Of a stretch of 32,738 bases of DNA, positions 9,042 to 16,818 are shown one piece after another (position 1 is the first letter of the stretch; each line of letters opens with the position of its first letter). A model generated the notes under the pieces. It was not told where the DNA came from and ran no database searches. It was given only the letters and a program-made list of their open reading frames with translations. The stretch comes from Proteiniphilum sp. UBA5267 (GTDB lineage Bacteria; Bacteroidota; Bacteroidia; Bacteroidales; Dysgonomonadaceae). The stretch is taken from contig DHTF01000018.1 of NCBI GenBank assembly GCA_002411515.1, forward strand, positions 383 through 33,120, read 5' to 3'. The position numbers and the translations under genes are program-made.

Positions 9042-9107
9042 ATGCAAGAATAATACAAATCTGATAAATGTTAATGCAAGATTTGAACAAATAGATGCGA
9101 GAATAAT
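9042..9107 (+). promoter_or_regulatory. Three phased direct repeats upstream of the injection-system operon
   Basis: Copies begin at 9042, 9074 and 9095 with the core ATGC(A/G)AGA. Copies 1 and 2 share a longer 19-base form (ATGCAAGA, five variable bases, ACAAAT). Copies 1 and 3 share 12 of 13 bases (ATGCAAGAATAAT against ATGCGAGAATAAT). Start-to-start distances are 32 and 21 bases, about three and two helical turns, so all would face the same side of the DNA. They lie roughly -38 to -103 relative to the predicted transcription start, a usual position for activator sites. The binding protein is unknown. Confidence 0.5.
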
Positions 9108-9132
9108 CCTAACACTTTTTGCCTCCATCTTT

Positions 9133-9140
9133 TATCTTTG
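9133..9140 (+). promoter_or_regulatory. Promoter -7 element of the injection-system operon
   Basis: TAtcTTTG is an exact Bacteroidota -7 element 16 bases before the first ATG (9157). A good -33 TTTG at the normal 19-21 base distance is missing; the nearest TTTTG ends at 9121, too close. A weak -33 next to a repeat array suggests an activator-dependent promoter. This is the only clear promoter found for the whole 22-kb operon. Confidence 0.6.
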
Positions 9141-9156
9141 ATTAAAAAAATGCGCC

Positions 9157-9750
9157 ATGTTGTATGAATCAATGCATATATTAAAGGAGCAGCTCGATAG
9201 TTATTTCAGGGATATCGGCCTAAACAGGACAACGGAGCTTCAGAATATTGCCCTTTGGGAAAGCGGGAACGATGAGGAGTCCCGGTTGAACGAGAAACTG
9301 GTTGTTACCCTACTGCGGTTGGAAGAGGAAGCAACGCTGAAAAACAGCCCGCATGTAAAAGTTAATGAAAATAAAAGCGAATACCGCAATCCCCCCCTTC
9401 ACCTTAATCTATATCTGTTAATTGCAGCGAACTTCAAAAACTACGATACTTCTCTCATCAGCATTTCAAAAGTAATTGAGTTCTTTCAGGGAAAAAAAGT
9501 ATTTACCTCTTCAAATACGGTATATAACAGAGACAATGTGGCATTTGAAATTCTGGATGACTTCCGTTTTATTCTAGAAATCTATTCTCCTTCTTTCGAA
9601 GAACTAAACAATATATGGGGTACGCTGGGAGGACGGCAGATGCCCTCTGTAATTTATAAAGTACAGCTTATTCAAATTGAACGCGACAAGAAACTTGCTG
9701 AATCGAAAATCATTACGCATATCGGGGGTACCCTGAACGATTATTATTGA
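9157..9750 (+). CDS. eCIS tube-terminator/cap protein, DUF4255 (Pvc16-like)
   Basis: The 197-residue protein opens with ESMHILKEQLDSYF and contains PLHLNLYLLIAANFKNY and a later EELNNIWGTLGGRQMPSVIYKV segment, the pattern of DUF4255, the N-terminal domain of Pvc16/Afp16. In Afp and PVC this protein terminates the tube at the end away from the baseplate and is needed for stable particles. Here it is the first gene of the operon, whereas it is near the end in afp. It follows a short leader of about 13 nt, and its stop overlaps the next reading frame region. Length fits a minimal one-domain Pvc16. Confidence 0.85.
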   Translation: MLYESMHILKEQLDSYFRDIGLNRTTELQNIALWESGNDEESRLNEKLVVTLLRLEEEATLKNSPHVKVNENKSEYRNPPLHLNLYLLIAANFKNYDTSLISISKVIEFFQGKKVFTSSNTVYNRDNVAFEILDDFRFILEIYSPSFEELNNIWGTLGGRQMPSVIYKVQLIQIERDKKLAESKIITHIGGTLNDYY

Positions 9751-9755
9751 ACACT

Positions 9756-10631
9756 ATGGCTTTTTCAATACAATACAAGGAACTATTCAGGATAGATATC
9801 CTTCATCGCTTTTTCCTTGATAAAGGAACTGTCAAGTTTGACTCGATGTCTGAAACAGAACAGACCCGTCAACTAAAGGAATATGATTTCCGGTTCATGC
9901 TGGATGTTAGTCCCACCCATGAGACTGTAGCCAAATTAAACGGCCACAGCTTGTTGTTAAATAGGGACAGCACTGGATTGGCCGTTTGGTATAAAGAAGC
10001 GGTTGAAGAGCAAAACCGGCCGTCGATTGCTTTGGATGACAACCTTGCCCTCACTTTTCTTATTCAGATAAAAGATCCCCTGTTTTACAACTATTCCGAG
10101 CTTCTTATCGAAAATGTAGGGAAACTGTTTTACCTGTCGAACAGAAAGCCGGAGACCGAAATAAGCAGCTTCCCTTTAATGGACAAAGCCGATATGAATC
10201 ATCCCGTGGATGAGAAATTCATTCTTTCGCCAGACGGCATGAAAAAAGAGAAAGTGCAATCCGGTCTGAAAGGAGGAGTTAATTATTTGGGCATCATCCG
10301 CATCTTTATGAAAGGAGACAAAAGCAGCCTGCATATCACCGACACACAAGGAAAAGTAGCCTACCCTGCAAAGGAATTCACATTGACATTTAAAAACCGA
10401 AGCACCCTCTGGCGATATATTTTCAATAGTCCCCAGCAAGTAAAACCAGCCGACGATCTGCTGTTGGAGAATGGGAACCCAAGGATCCTGGTAACAAAAA
10501 AAATACAGCCGCTCACCCGGTTCGGATTCATCTCTTTGAAATTAAATAAAAAAGAATTACCAAATCCCGGCGTTTCGATGATTCAACCCGATCAATCAAC
10601 CCACAAGATATTTTCAGAAATCTATATGTAA
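9756..10631 (+). CDS. Unknown protein of the eCIS operon (291 aa)
   Basis: No family was recognised. The 291-residue protein has no signal peptide or membrane helix. It looks like an all-beta protein with alternating strands (ALTFLIQIKDPLF, GGVNYLGIIRIFMKG, STLWRYIFNSP) and ends with a FGFISLKL strand. ATG 9756 is preferred over a TTG at 9747 that overlaps the stop of the preceding gene. Its fixed place between the cap gene and the sheath gene suggests a structural or assembly role, for example a partner of the DUF4255 cap. That role is inferred from position only. Confidence 0.75.
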   Translation: MAFSIQYKELFRIDILHRFFLDKGTVKFDSMSETEQTRQLKEYDFRFMLDVSPTHETVAKLNGHSLLLNRDSTGLAVWYKEAVEEQNRPSIALDDNLALTFLIQIKDPLFYNYSELLIENVGKLFYLSNRKPETEISSFPLMDKADMNHPVDEKFILSPDGMKKEKVQSGLKGGVNYLGIIRIFMKGDKSSLHITDTQGKVAYPAKEFTLTFKNRSTLWRYIFNSPQQVKPADDLLLENGNPRILVTKKIQPLTRFGFISLKLNKKELPNPGVSMIQPDQSTHKIFSEIYM

Positions 10632-10650
10632 CATTAAAATTCGATGAATT

Positions 10651-12570
10651 ATGGCAACAGCTTACAAAACACCCGGCGTCTATATTGAGGAGATATCCAA
10701 ATTTCCCCCCTCTGTAGCACAAGTAGAGACAGCTATTCCGGCCTTTGTCGGTTATACCGAACAGGCGATAGTGGATGGCGTGGACTATCACACGGAAGGC
10801 ATAATCAAACCAATCAAGATTAGTTCGCTGCCCGAGTATGAGTTCTTCTTCGGTGGCGCCCCGCAACCGACAACAGTCGAGATTGAACTGAATGCCGACG
10901 ATACGGTAAAGAAAGCAAAAGTGAACGGGGTAAACCTGCTTTACGATTCGGTGAGAATGTTTTACACCAATGGTGGCGGTGACTGTTTTATTGTTTCGGT
11001 GGGTAGCCACAACTCGCTTGCCTCCGATGTGGACAAACAGGAGCTGCTCAACGGCCTGGCCTCACTCGAGAAAGAAGACCTGCCCACACTCCTCGTGATA
11101 CCGGAGGCAGTGCACTTATCAGCCGCAGAAGCAGGTGAAGTGCATGCAGCCATGCTGGGGCAATGCAACAAATTACAGGATCGTTTTGCCGTGCTCGACA
11201 TCGTGGGAGGCAACCAGGAAATCACACCTACTACCGATCCGGTAGCCGATTTTCGAAATAATGTAGGAATGAACTTCCTGAAATACGGTGCCGCCTACTA
11301 TCCCTGGATCAGGACAACATTGCCCTTCATCGTCGACTATGCGACCATCACCGGTGGTACATATACAAAAGGAGGAGCTGCCATTCCGGACATCAAGGCG
11401 CTATTTAACAGCAATTTAATTGGAAGTATCGACAACATCAGCGCGGACATTGCCACAGAATCGACACTGACAATTCCTGCACCGGGCACAATCAATAACC
11501 GGGCTACTTTGGCAACTTTTGCCAATGGAATGTATGCCTTCGCCAGCGCTTTTTTTAATCTGACATTGACCGATAACGATGCCACTGATAAAAACTCGGC
11601 TTCCAGCATTCATGCCAAATTTGTGGCTGCAGATGCCAATTTACATGGTCTACTGACTACGTTGTTCGATTACAATCATTTCAGTCAGGCGGCAAACAGC
11701 GATGCACCCTCACCAGGATGGGACAACCCGCTGATCGCAAATGATTTTAGCACCGATTTCAGTCCTCTTACTTTCGCTGCACCCACTACCGACAGGAACA
11801 ACATTTTCACGGCAGCTACTACGGCAGTCAATGCTGCACCCTATTTTATCGCGTTAAATAATAAGCTGAAAAAGCTGGTTGCCGATTTTTACAACGAATT
11901 GACTGCTGCCAGGGCCAACCGCACGGAGACATTGCGTGAAGTAGACGCTGTTTACAGGGGTATCTTCGATGCCATCAAGGCACAGGGTGTGGTATTGCCA
12001 CCCAGTGGCGCTGTGGTAGGCATCTATGCCATGGTAGATGAAAACCGTGGTGTCTGGAAAGCACCCGCCAACGTGAGCGTTGCCGCCGTAAAAGGTCCTG
12101 CAGTACACGTAACGCATGAGGAACAGGAAAGCCTGAACATAGACACCGAAGCCGGAAAATCGGTGAATGCCATTCGGGCCTTCACTGGTAAAGGAACGCT
12201 GATATGGGGAGCCCGCACCCTTGCCGGAAATGACAATGAGTGGAGATATATTCCCGTCCGCCGTTTCTTCAATATGGTGGAAGAATCGGTAAAAAAAGCG
12301 ACAGCACAGTTTGTATTTGAGCCCAACGATGCCAATACCTGGGTGAAGGTACGGGCAATGATCGAAAACTTTCTGGTCCTGCAGTGGAGGGCTGGTGCCC
12401 TTGCCGGCGCCAAACAGGAACATGCATTTTATGTGCGGGTCGGCCTGGGACAGACAATGACTGCCCAGGACATCCTGAATGGTTACATGCATGTGGAAAT
12501 AGGGATGGCCGTCGTGCGGCCGGCTGAATTCATTATCCTAAAATTCTCCCACAAAATGCAGGAATCTTAA
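10651..12570 (+). CDS. Contractile sheath protein of the injection system
   Basis: The 639-residue protein forms the contractile outer sheath. The N-terminal TPGVYIEEISKFPPSV is the phage tail-sheath opening. The C-terminal sheath domain (about 515-639) contains GTLIWGARTLAG, WRYIPVRRFFNMVEESV, and a GYMHVEIGMAVVRPAEFI segment that supplies the inter-subunit strand exchange in this family. Between them lies a large, Ala/Thr-rich variable region (about 250-420). Only one sheath gene is present, unlike the three of Afp and PVC. It is longer than typical sheaths because of the middle region, which would be exposed on the particle surface. Confidence 0.93.
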   Translation: MATAYKTPGVYIEEISKFPPSVAQVETAIPAFVGYTEQAIVDGVDYHTEGIIKPIKISSLPEYEFFFGGAPQPTTVEIELNADDTVKKAKVNGVNLLYDSVRMFYTNGGGDCFIVSVGSHNSLASDVDKQELLNGLASLEKEDLPTLLVIPEAVHLSAAEAGEVHAAMLGQCNKLQDRFAVLDIVGGNQEITPTTDPVADFRNNVGMNFLKYGAAYYPWIRTTLPFIVDYATITGGTYTKGGAAIPDIKALFNSNLIGSIDNISADIATESTLTIPAPGTINNRATLATFANGMYAFASAFFNLTLTDNDATDKNSASSIHAKFVAADANLHGLLTTLFDYNHFSQAANSDAPSPGWDNPLIANDFSTDFSPLTFAAPTTDRNNIFTAATTAVNAAPYFIALNNKLKKLVADFYNELTAARANRTETLREVDAVYRGIFDAIKAQGVVLPPSGAVVGIYAMVDENRGVWKAPANVSVAAVKGPAVHVTHEEQESLNIDTEAGKSVNAIRAFTGKGTLIWGARTLAGNDNEWRYIPVRRFFNMVEESVKKATAQFVFEPNDANTWVKVRAMIENFLVLQWRAGALAGAKQEHAFYVRVGLGQTMTAQDILNGYMHVEIGMAVVRPAEFIILKFSHKMQES

Positions 12571-12605
12571 ACAGTCAAACGATTAAAAATAAAAACAAAT
12601 AGATT

Positions 12606-13040
12606 ATGGCAACAACGTATCCTTTGGTTAAGTTCCATTTCCAGGTAGAATGGGGCGGTACAAAAATAGGTTTTACCGAAGTCTCGGGACTGGATGTAGA
12701 ATCGGAAGTCGTGGAATACCGTGACGGTGCAAGTCGTGAATATTCCAAATTAAAAATGCCCGGTATGCAGAAATACGGCAACATCACCCTCAAACGGGGA
12801 ACCTTCAAAAGCGACAATGAGTATTTCAACTGGTGGAACACCGTGCAGCTGAATACAATAGAACGGCGGGACATCACAATTAGCCTGCTCAATGAAGAGC
12901 ATGAACCTGTGGTGACATGGAAAGTAAAAAATGCCTGGCCTACCAAAGTACAATCCACTGATCTGAAGGCTGACGGAAACGAAGTGGCCATTGAATCGAT
13001 GGAACTGGTACATGAAGGGCTCAGCATTCAAAACGAATAA
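12606..13040 (+). CDS. Inner-tube protein 1 (gp19/Hcp-like)
   Basis: The 144-residue protein belongs to the T4 gp19-like tail-tube family: YPLVKFHFQVEWGG, FTEVSGLDVESEVVEYRDG, LKRGTF, WWNTV and ISLLNEEHEPVVTWKVKNAWP. Such subunits stack as hexameric rings to make the rigid tube driven out when the sheath contracts. With the tubes of Afp/PVC in mind, this is probably the main tube subunit because it follows the sheath gene directly and keeps the canonical motif. The start is ATG 12606 after an A-rich leader. The next gene is a paralogue 2 bases downstream. Confidence 0.93.
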   Translation: MATTYPLVKFHFQVEWGGTKIGFTEVSGLDVESEVVEYRDGASREYSKLKMPGMQKYGNITLKRGTFKSDNEYFNWWNTVQLNTIERRDITISLLNEEHEPVVTWKVKNAWPTKVQSTDLKADGNEVAIESMELVHEGLSIQNE

Positions 13041-13042
13041 AC

Positions 13043-13474
13043 ATGGCCAACTATTACCCTCCCCTGGGATTTCATTTCAAGGTTGAAATTGCACACATCA
13101 AAGGTGAATTTCAGTTCCAGTCCGTTTCAGGCCTGACAGTAGACATGGAAACGGAGGAGATTGCCGAAGGGGGTGAAAACAGGTTTACGCACAAGCTCCC
13201 CGTTCGGACAAAATACCCCAACCTGGTACTGAAGCGAGGGCTACTCGTAAATTCGGAGTTGATAAAATGGTGCAGGGATGCGGTAGAGAATTTCGATATC
13301 CAACCTGCAGACCTGACCATCAGCCTGCTTAACGAGGAGCACGAACCCCTCGCAACCTGGAATGTGGTACACGCCTGGCCCGTGAAATGGAACATGACCG
13401 ATTTCAATGCAGAAGAGAGCAAGATAGCCATTGAGACCATCGAATTGACCTATCACTATTTCAATATGAAATAA
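13043..13474 (+). CDS. Inner-tube protein 2 (gp19-like, Afp5-like)
   Basis: The 143-residue protein is a paralogue of the preceding tube protein, sharing the order GFHFKVEI, VSGLTVDMETEEIAEGGE, VLKRGLL and ISLLNEEHEPLATWNVVHAWPVKWN. It has clearly diverged, for example in the 60s and at the C-terminus. In Afp/PVC a specialised tube paralogue (Afp5/Pvc5) forms the first ring joining tube to baseplate. The same role is likely here because the next genes are the Afp6 and Afp7 equivalents. Spacing of 2 bases to its neighbours on each side implies translational coupling. Confidence 0.9.
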   Translation: MANYYPPLGFHFKVEIAHIKGEFQFQSVSGLTVDMETEEIAEGGENRFTHKLPVRTKYPNLVLKRGLLVNSELIKWCRDAVENFDIQPADLTISLLNEEHEPLATWNVVHAWPVKWNMTDFNAEESKIAIETIELTYHYFNMK

Positions 13475-13475
13475 G

Positions 13476-13637
13476 ATGCCGATAGAGATTAAAGAAATGC
13501 ACATTCGCATCAATGTGGAAGAACGTACTCCTGCAGACAGTGCTGCAGGGGAAACAAAACGAGATGAAAAGGATCAGATTATTGCAGCCTGTGTAGAACA
13601 GGTGATGGAAATACTTTCAAAAAAAGAAGAAAGATAA
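13476..13637 (+). CDS. DUF5908 mini-protein of the eCIS (Afp6-like position)
   Basis: A 53-residue protein that begins MPIEIKEMHIRINVEE and ends DQIIAACVEQVMEILSKKEER. A start with PIEIKEL-like residues followed by an acidic linker and a C-terminal amphipathic helix is the pattern of DUF5908, a family found in contractile injection systems. It is one base after the tube-2 stop and one base before the LysM gene, so it is firmly inside the operon. It occupies the afp6 position; its role is unknown, probably a small assembly factor or baseplate linker. Confidence 0.8.
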   Translation: MPIEIKEMHIRINVEERTPADSAAGETKRDEKDQIIAACVEQVMEILSKKEER

Positions 13638-13638
13638 C

Positions 13639-14355
13639 ATGAGCGGAGAACTGATAAAATTACGGATCAAAGCGTACAAAGACGAAAAGTTCACGAAGAA
13701 AGTAGGCGACGGAGAGTTTAAAACGCTGCTGAATCCCGAGCAATACAGGTTCAACTACAGAATCGAACAAAACGAGGATCAGGCTCCCGGAACGAGTGCC
13801 GCCGCACCGCGTTTCAACAAGGCACCACCTGAAAGCCTTGAGCTGGAGTTTGTCTTTGACCGTACCGGAGTTGTTGTCGATTACGGTAAACCGGGAACAG
13901 ACGGGAGCAATGCTTTCCGCGACGAAGGGAACGGGATCAACGACGACATCGAACAGTTCAAAAAAGTTATTTTCAATTACAACGGGGAGGAACACAAACC
14001 CAACTATCTAATCATTTCCTGGGGTACGCTGCTGTTCAAGGGAACCCTGTCGGAGATGGAGATTATCTTCAAGCTGTTCAAACCCGACGGAACGCCATTG
14101 CGTGCTACGGCACGTGCGCGGTTTAAAGGCTTTGTGGAAGACAGTCTCCGTGTGGCAAAGGAAAACAACAGTTCTCCCGATCTTACCCATATCAGGGAGG
14201 TGAAAGAGGGTGACACCCTGCCGCTCATGACTTTCCGCATCTACGGTGATTCAAAATATTACCTCGAAGTAGCCAGAGTGAACCGGATTACAAACTTTCG
14301 AAAGTTAAGTGTGGGTCAGGTAATCTATTTTCCACCCATTGAAAAAACATCCTGA
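13639..14355 (+). CDS. LysM-containing tube-baseplate adaptor (Afp7/Pvc7-like)
   Basis: The 238-residue protein has an N-terminal CIS-tube-like domain (LIKLRIKAYKDEKFT, then FKTLLNPEQYRFNYRIE and LELEFVFDRTGVV) and a C-terminal LysM motif (about 187-236: EVKEGDTLPLMTFRIYGDSK to LSVGQVIYFPP). In phages and Afp the same arrangement (gp53/Afp7 type) sits between tube, spike hub and wedge, with LysM binding other baseplate proteins rather than peptidoglycan. No signal peptide. The stop is 2 bases before the spike gene. Confidence 0.9.
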   Translation: MSGELIKLRIKAYKDEKFTKKVGDGEFKTLLNPEQYRFNYRIEQNEDQAPGTSAAAPRFNKAPPESLELEFVFDRTGVVVDYGKPGTDGSNAFRDEGNGINDDIEQFKKVIFNYNGEEHKPNYLIISWGTLLFKGTLSEMEIIFKLFKPDGTPLRATARARFKGFVEDSLRVAKENNSSPDLTHIREVKEGDTLPLMTFRIYGDSKYYLEVARVNRITNFRKLSVGQVIYFPPIEKTS

Positions 14356-14357
14356 TT

Positions 14358-16097
14358 ATGTCCGAACGAGTCATCCATACATCGCAATCGGCCGATCTGG
14401 TCACCTTTACGATCCTCGTTGCAGATGAAACGTTGTCGCGATCATTTCATGTGCTCGGTGTCGATGTGGAAAAGGAGATCAACCGGATCCCCATTGCCAG
14501 CATCCTGTTGCGTGATGGAGAACCGGCTTCACAGGATTTTGCCATAAGCAACCAGGATTTTTTTGTGCCGGGGAAAGAGATCGAAATTAAAGCAGGTTAC
14601 CATTCCGATGAGGAGACCATCTTTAAAGGAATTGTGATCGGCCACAAATTGAAAATCCATTCTGACAGGTCGTTTCTGATGGTAACGTGTAAGGACAAGG
14701 CAGTCAAACTCACTGCAGGCAGGAAAAGTAAATACTTCTACGACAGTTCCGACAGTGAGATCCTGGAGGAGTTGATCAATACCTACGGTCTGGATAAGGA
14801 GATTGAACCAATTCAGGTAACGCACAAAGAGTTGGTACAGTACAATGTCTCCGACTGGGACTTCTGTATAGCCCGGGCACAGGCAAATGGAAAAATTTGT
14901 CTGGTGGAGGACGGAAAAATTATCGTAAAAAAGCCGGACACCGGGCAGCAGCCCGTGGAAACGGTGACTTATGGTGCCACCATGCTCGATTTCGAGGCAG
15001 AAATGGATGCCCGCCATCAGTTTTCGAAGGTCACCTCCTACGGATGGAGTGCTTCCGGGCAAGAACTGCTGGAAGCCGAAGCAACCGATCCCGCTGTTTC
15101 ATTGAACGGGAACCTTTCACCCGACGATCTGGCACAGGTCATCGGACTGGATAACCTGGAACTGAAAAACGGAGGCTCCGACAGTACCTTGCTACAGCAA
15201 TGGGCCGACGCCAAGGTACTGTTTAACCAGATGGCAAAAATCCGCGGCAGGCTCAAATTCCAGGGCCTACCAACCGTAAAACCGGGTAGTATGCTGAAGC
15301 TGGAAGGCGTGGGTGACCGGTTCAACGGCAATGTTTTTGTCTCTGCTATCCGGCATCAGCTCACCGAAGGAAACTGGACCACAGATGCACAGTTTGGAAT
15401 CAATCCGAAATGGTTTACGGAAACGGCCGACATCAACGATCTCCCGGCAGCCGGGCTTACAGCTGCAGTGAATGGATTGCAAATTGGCATCGTCACACAG
15501 CTCGAATCGGATCCCGAAGGGGAAGACCGCATTCAGGTGCGTTTTCCTGTCGTGGATAACCAGGGAGAGGGTATTTGGGTACGGGTTGCCACACTGGATG
15601 CCGGCGAAAACAGAGGTTCCTTCTTCAGGCCCGAGATCGACGACGAGGTGATTGTGGGGTTTATCAACGGCAACCCAAATGAAGCCGTGATACTCGGCAT
15701 GATGAACAGCAGTGCCAAACCGGCACCGCTGACGGCATCCGACAGTAACCACGAAAAGGGTTTTGTCACCCGCAGCAAAATTAAATTCCTGTTCAACGAC
15801 GACAAGAAATCGGCTTCACTCGAAACGCCAGGCGGAAAAAAGTTCATACTCGATGATGATGCCGGCGTCATACATTTTGAAGACGAAAACGGCAACAAGG
15901 TGGTGGTCGACTCCGGCGGAATTACACTCGACAGTCCCAAAGACATCATTTTAAAAGCAACCGGTGACATTCGGTTAGAAGGAATGAACATATCGGTTAA
16001 AGCCAATGCACAGTTTAAAGCCGAGGGTTCAGCAGGTGCTGAGATCTCCACAAGCGCTGTGGCGGTTCTGAAAGGCTCAATGGTTCAAATAAATTAA
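14358..16097 (+). CDS. VgrG-like spike protein (Afp8/Pvc8-like)
   Basis: The 579-residue protein forms the trimeric central spike. The N-terminal gp27-like hub (about 1-360: FTILVADETLSRSFHVLGVD, KEIEIKAGYHSDEETIFKGIV) is followed by a gp5-type OB domain (about 376-460: GIVTQLESDPEGEDRIQVRF, IWVRVAT, FFRPEIDDEVIVGF, NEAVILGMM). A beta-prism tail with the repeating pattern TPGGKKFILDDDAG, DENGNKVVVDSGG and IRLEGMNISVKANAQ follows. No lysozyme domain or extra effector domain is fused to the C-terminus. The PAAR gene follows 3 bases later. Confidence 0.95.
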   Translation: MSERVIHTSQSADLVTFTILVADETLSRSFHVLGVDVEKEINRIPIASILLRDGEPASQDFAISNQDFFVPGKEIEIKAGYHSDEETIFKGIVIGHKLKIHSDRSFLMVTCKDKAVKLTAGRKSKYFYDSSDSEILEELINTYGLDKEIEPIQVTHKELVQYNVSDWDFCIARAQANGKICLVEDGKIIVKKPDTGQQPVETVTYGATMLDFEAEMDARHQFSKVTSYGWSASGQELLEAEATDPAVSLNGNLSPDDLAQVIGLDNLELKNGGSDSTLLQQWADAKVLFNQMAKIRGRLKFQGLPTVKPGSMLKLEGVGDRFNGNVFVSAIRHQLTEGNWTTDAQFGINPKWFTETADINDLPAAGLTAAVNGLQIGIVTQLESDPEGEDRIQVRFPVVDNQGEGIWVRVATLDAGENRGSFFRPEIDDEVIVGFINGNPNEAVILGMMNSSAKPAPLTASDSNHEKGFVTRSKIKFLFNDDKKSASLETPGGKKFILDDDAGVIHFEDENGNKVVVDSGGITLDSPKDIILKATGDIRLEGMNISVKANAQFKAEGSAGAEISTSAVAVLKGSMVQIN

Positions 16098-16100
16098 AAA

Positions 16101-16394
16101 ATGGGAAAACCGGCAGCACGAATTACAGATATGCACACCTGCCCCATGGTAACCGGTACGGTACCCCATGTAGGCGGACCTATTCTGCCACCAGGTGAAC
16201 CGACCGTGCTGATCGGTGGTCTTCCGGCAGCACGGGTAGGCGATATGGGCACCTGCACAGGACCACCCGACTCCATCGCCGTGGGTTCGGCCACGGTATT
16301 GATTGGCGGAATGCCGGCAGCACGCATGGGTGATATCACCGCACACGGAGGCACCATCGTAGCTGGTGCACCCACAGTATTGATAGGAGGTTGA
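16101..16394 (+). CDS. PAAR-domain spike tip protein
   Basis: This 97-residue protein caps the VgrG trimer with a sharp cone. The PAAR signature appears three times, as KPAARITD, LPAARVGD and MPAARMGD, with glycine-rich turns and PTVLIGG repeats; His12, Cys14 and the late TAHGG histidine are candidates for the metal site at the tip. It is a bare PAAR protein with no attached toxin. The last codons carry a perfect Shine-Dalgarno sequence for the next gene. Confidence 0.95.
   Translation: MGKPAARITDMHTCPMVTGTVPHVGGPILPPGEPTVLIGGLPAARVGDMGTCTGPPDSIAVGSATVLIGGMPAARMGDITAHGGTIVAGAPTVLIGG
16385..16390 (+). promoter_or_regulatory. Strong Shine-Dalgarno for the gp25 gene
   Basis: AGGAGG lies 8 bases before ATG 16399 and overlaps the last PAAR codons (Ile-Gly-Gly-stop). 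It stands out because other genes here have A-rich leaders and little Shine-Dalgarno sequence. It may raise translation of the baseplate wedge gene, but it is also dictated by the conserved PAAR ending, so it may be chance. Confidence 0.4.
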
Positions 16395-16398
16395 AAAT

Positions 16399-16806
16399 AT
16401 GGAAAATCAATCGTTTCTCGGCAGGGGATGGAGTTTTCCCCCTGAATTCAACAATGAGTCTAGAGCAGTGAAAATGCTCGAGGATGAAGAAGACATACGA
16501 AGCAGCCTTCAGATATTGTTATCGACGAGGCCGGGTGAACGGATAATGGTACCCGGATATGGTTGCAACCTCGATGAATTGCTGTTCAGTCCGCTCAATC
16601 TGACAATCAAAACGTATGTAGTCGATTTGATCCGCACGGCTATTCTTTATTACGAGCCTCGCATCGATGTCAATAAAATTGAAATTGACCCGACCGATGA
16701 GTTTCATGGAGTTCTACTCATCCAGATCGAATATACCATCCGGGCAACCAACTCAAGAATGAATATGGTATATCCCTTTTACATAGAAGAGGGAAACGAA
16801 TTATAA
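16399..16806 (+). CDS. Baseplate wedge protein gp25/GPW (Afp9-like)
   Basis: The 135-residue protein belongs to the gp25 family: SFPPEFNNES, EEDIRSSLQILLSTRPGERI, MVPGYGCNLDELLFSP and a C-terminal IQIEYTIRATNS strand. gp25-like proteins in the baseplate hold the first sheath ring and trigger contraction; the EPR-type core is replaced here by RPGER. It is between the PAAR and J-type genes as in related loci, with 12 bases to the next start. Confidence 0.93.
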   Translation: MENQSFLGRGWSFPPEFNNESRAVKMLEDEEDIRSSLQILLSTRPGERIMVPGYGCNLDELLFSPLNLTIKTYVVDLIRTAILYYEPRIDVNKIEIDPTDEFHGVLLIQIEYTIRATNSRMNMVYPFYIEEGNEL

Positions 16807-16818
16807 ACCTGAATTAGT

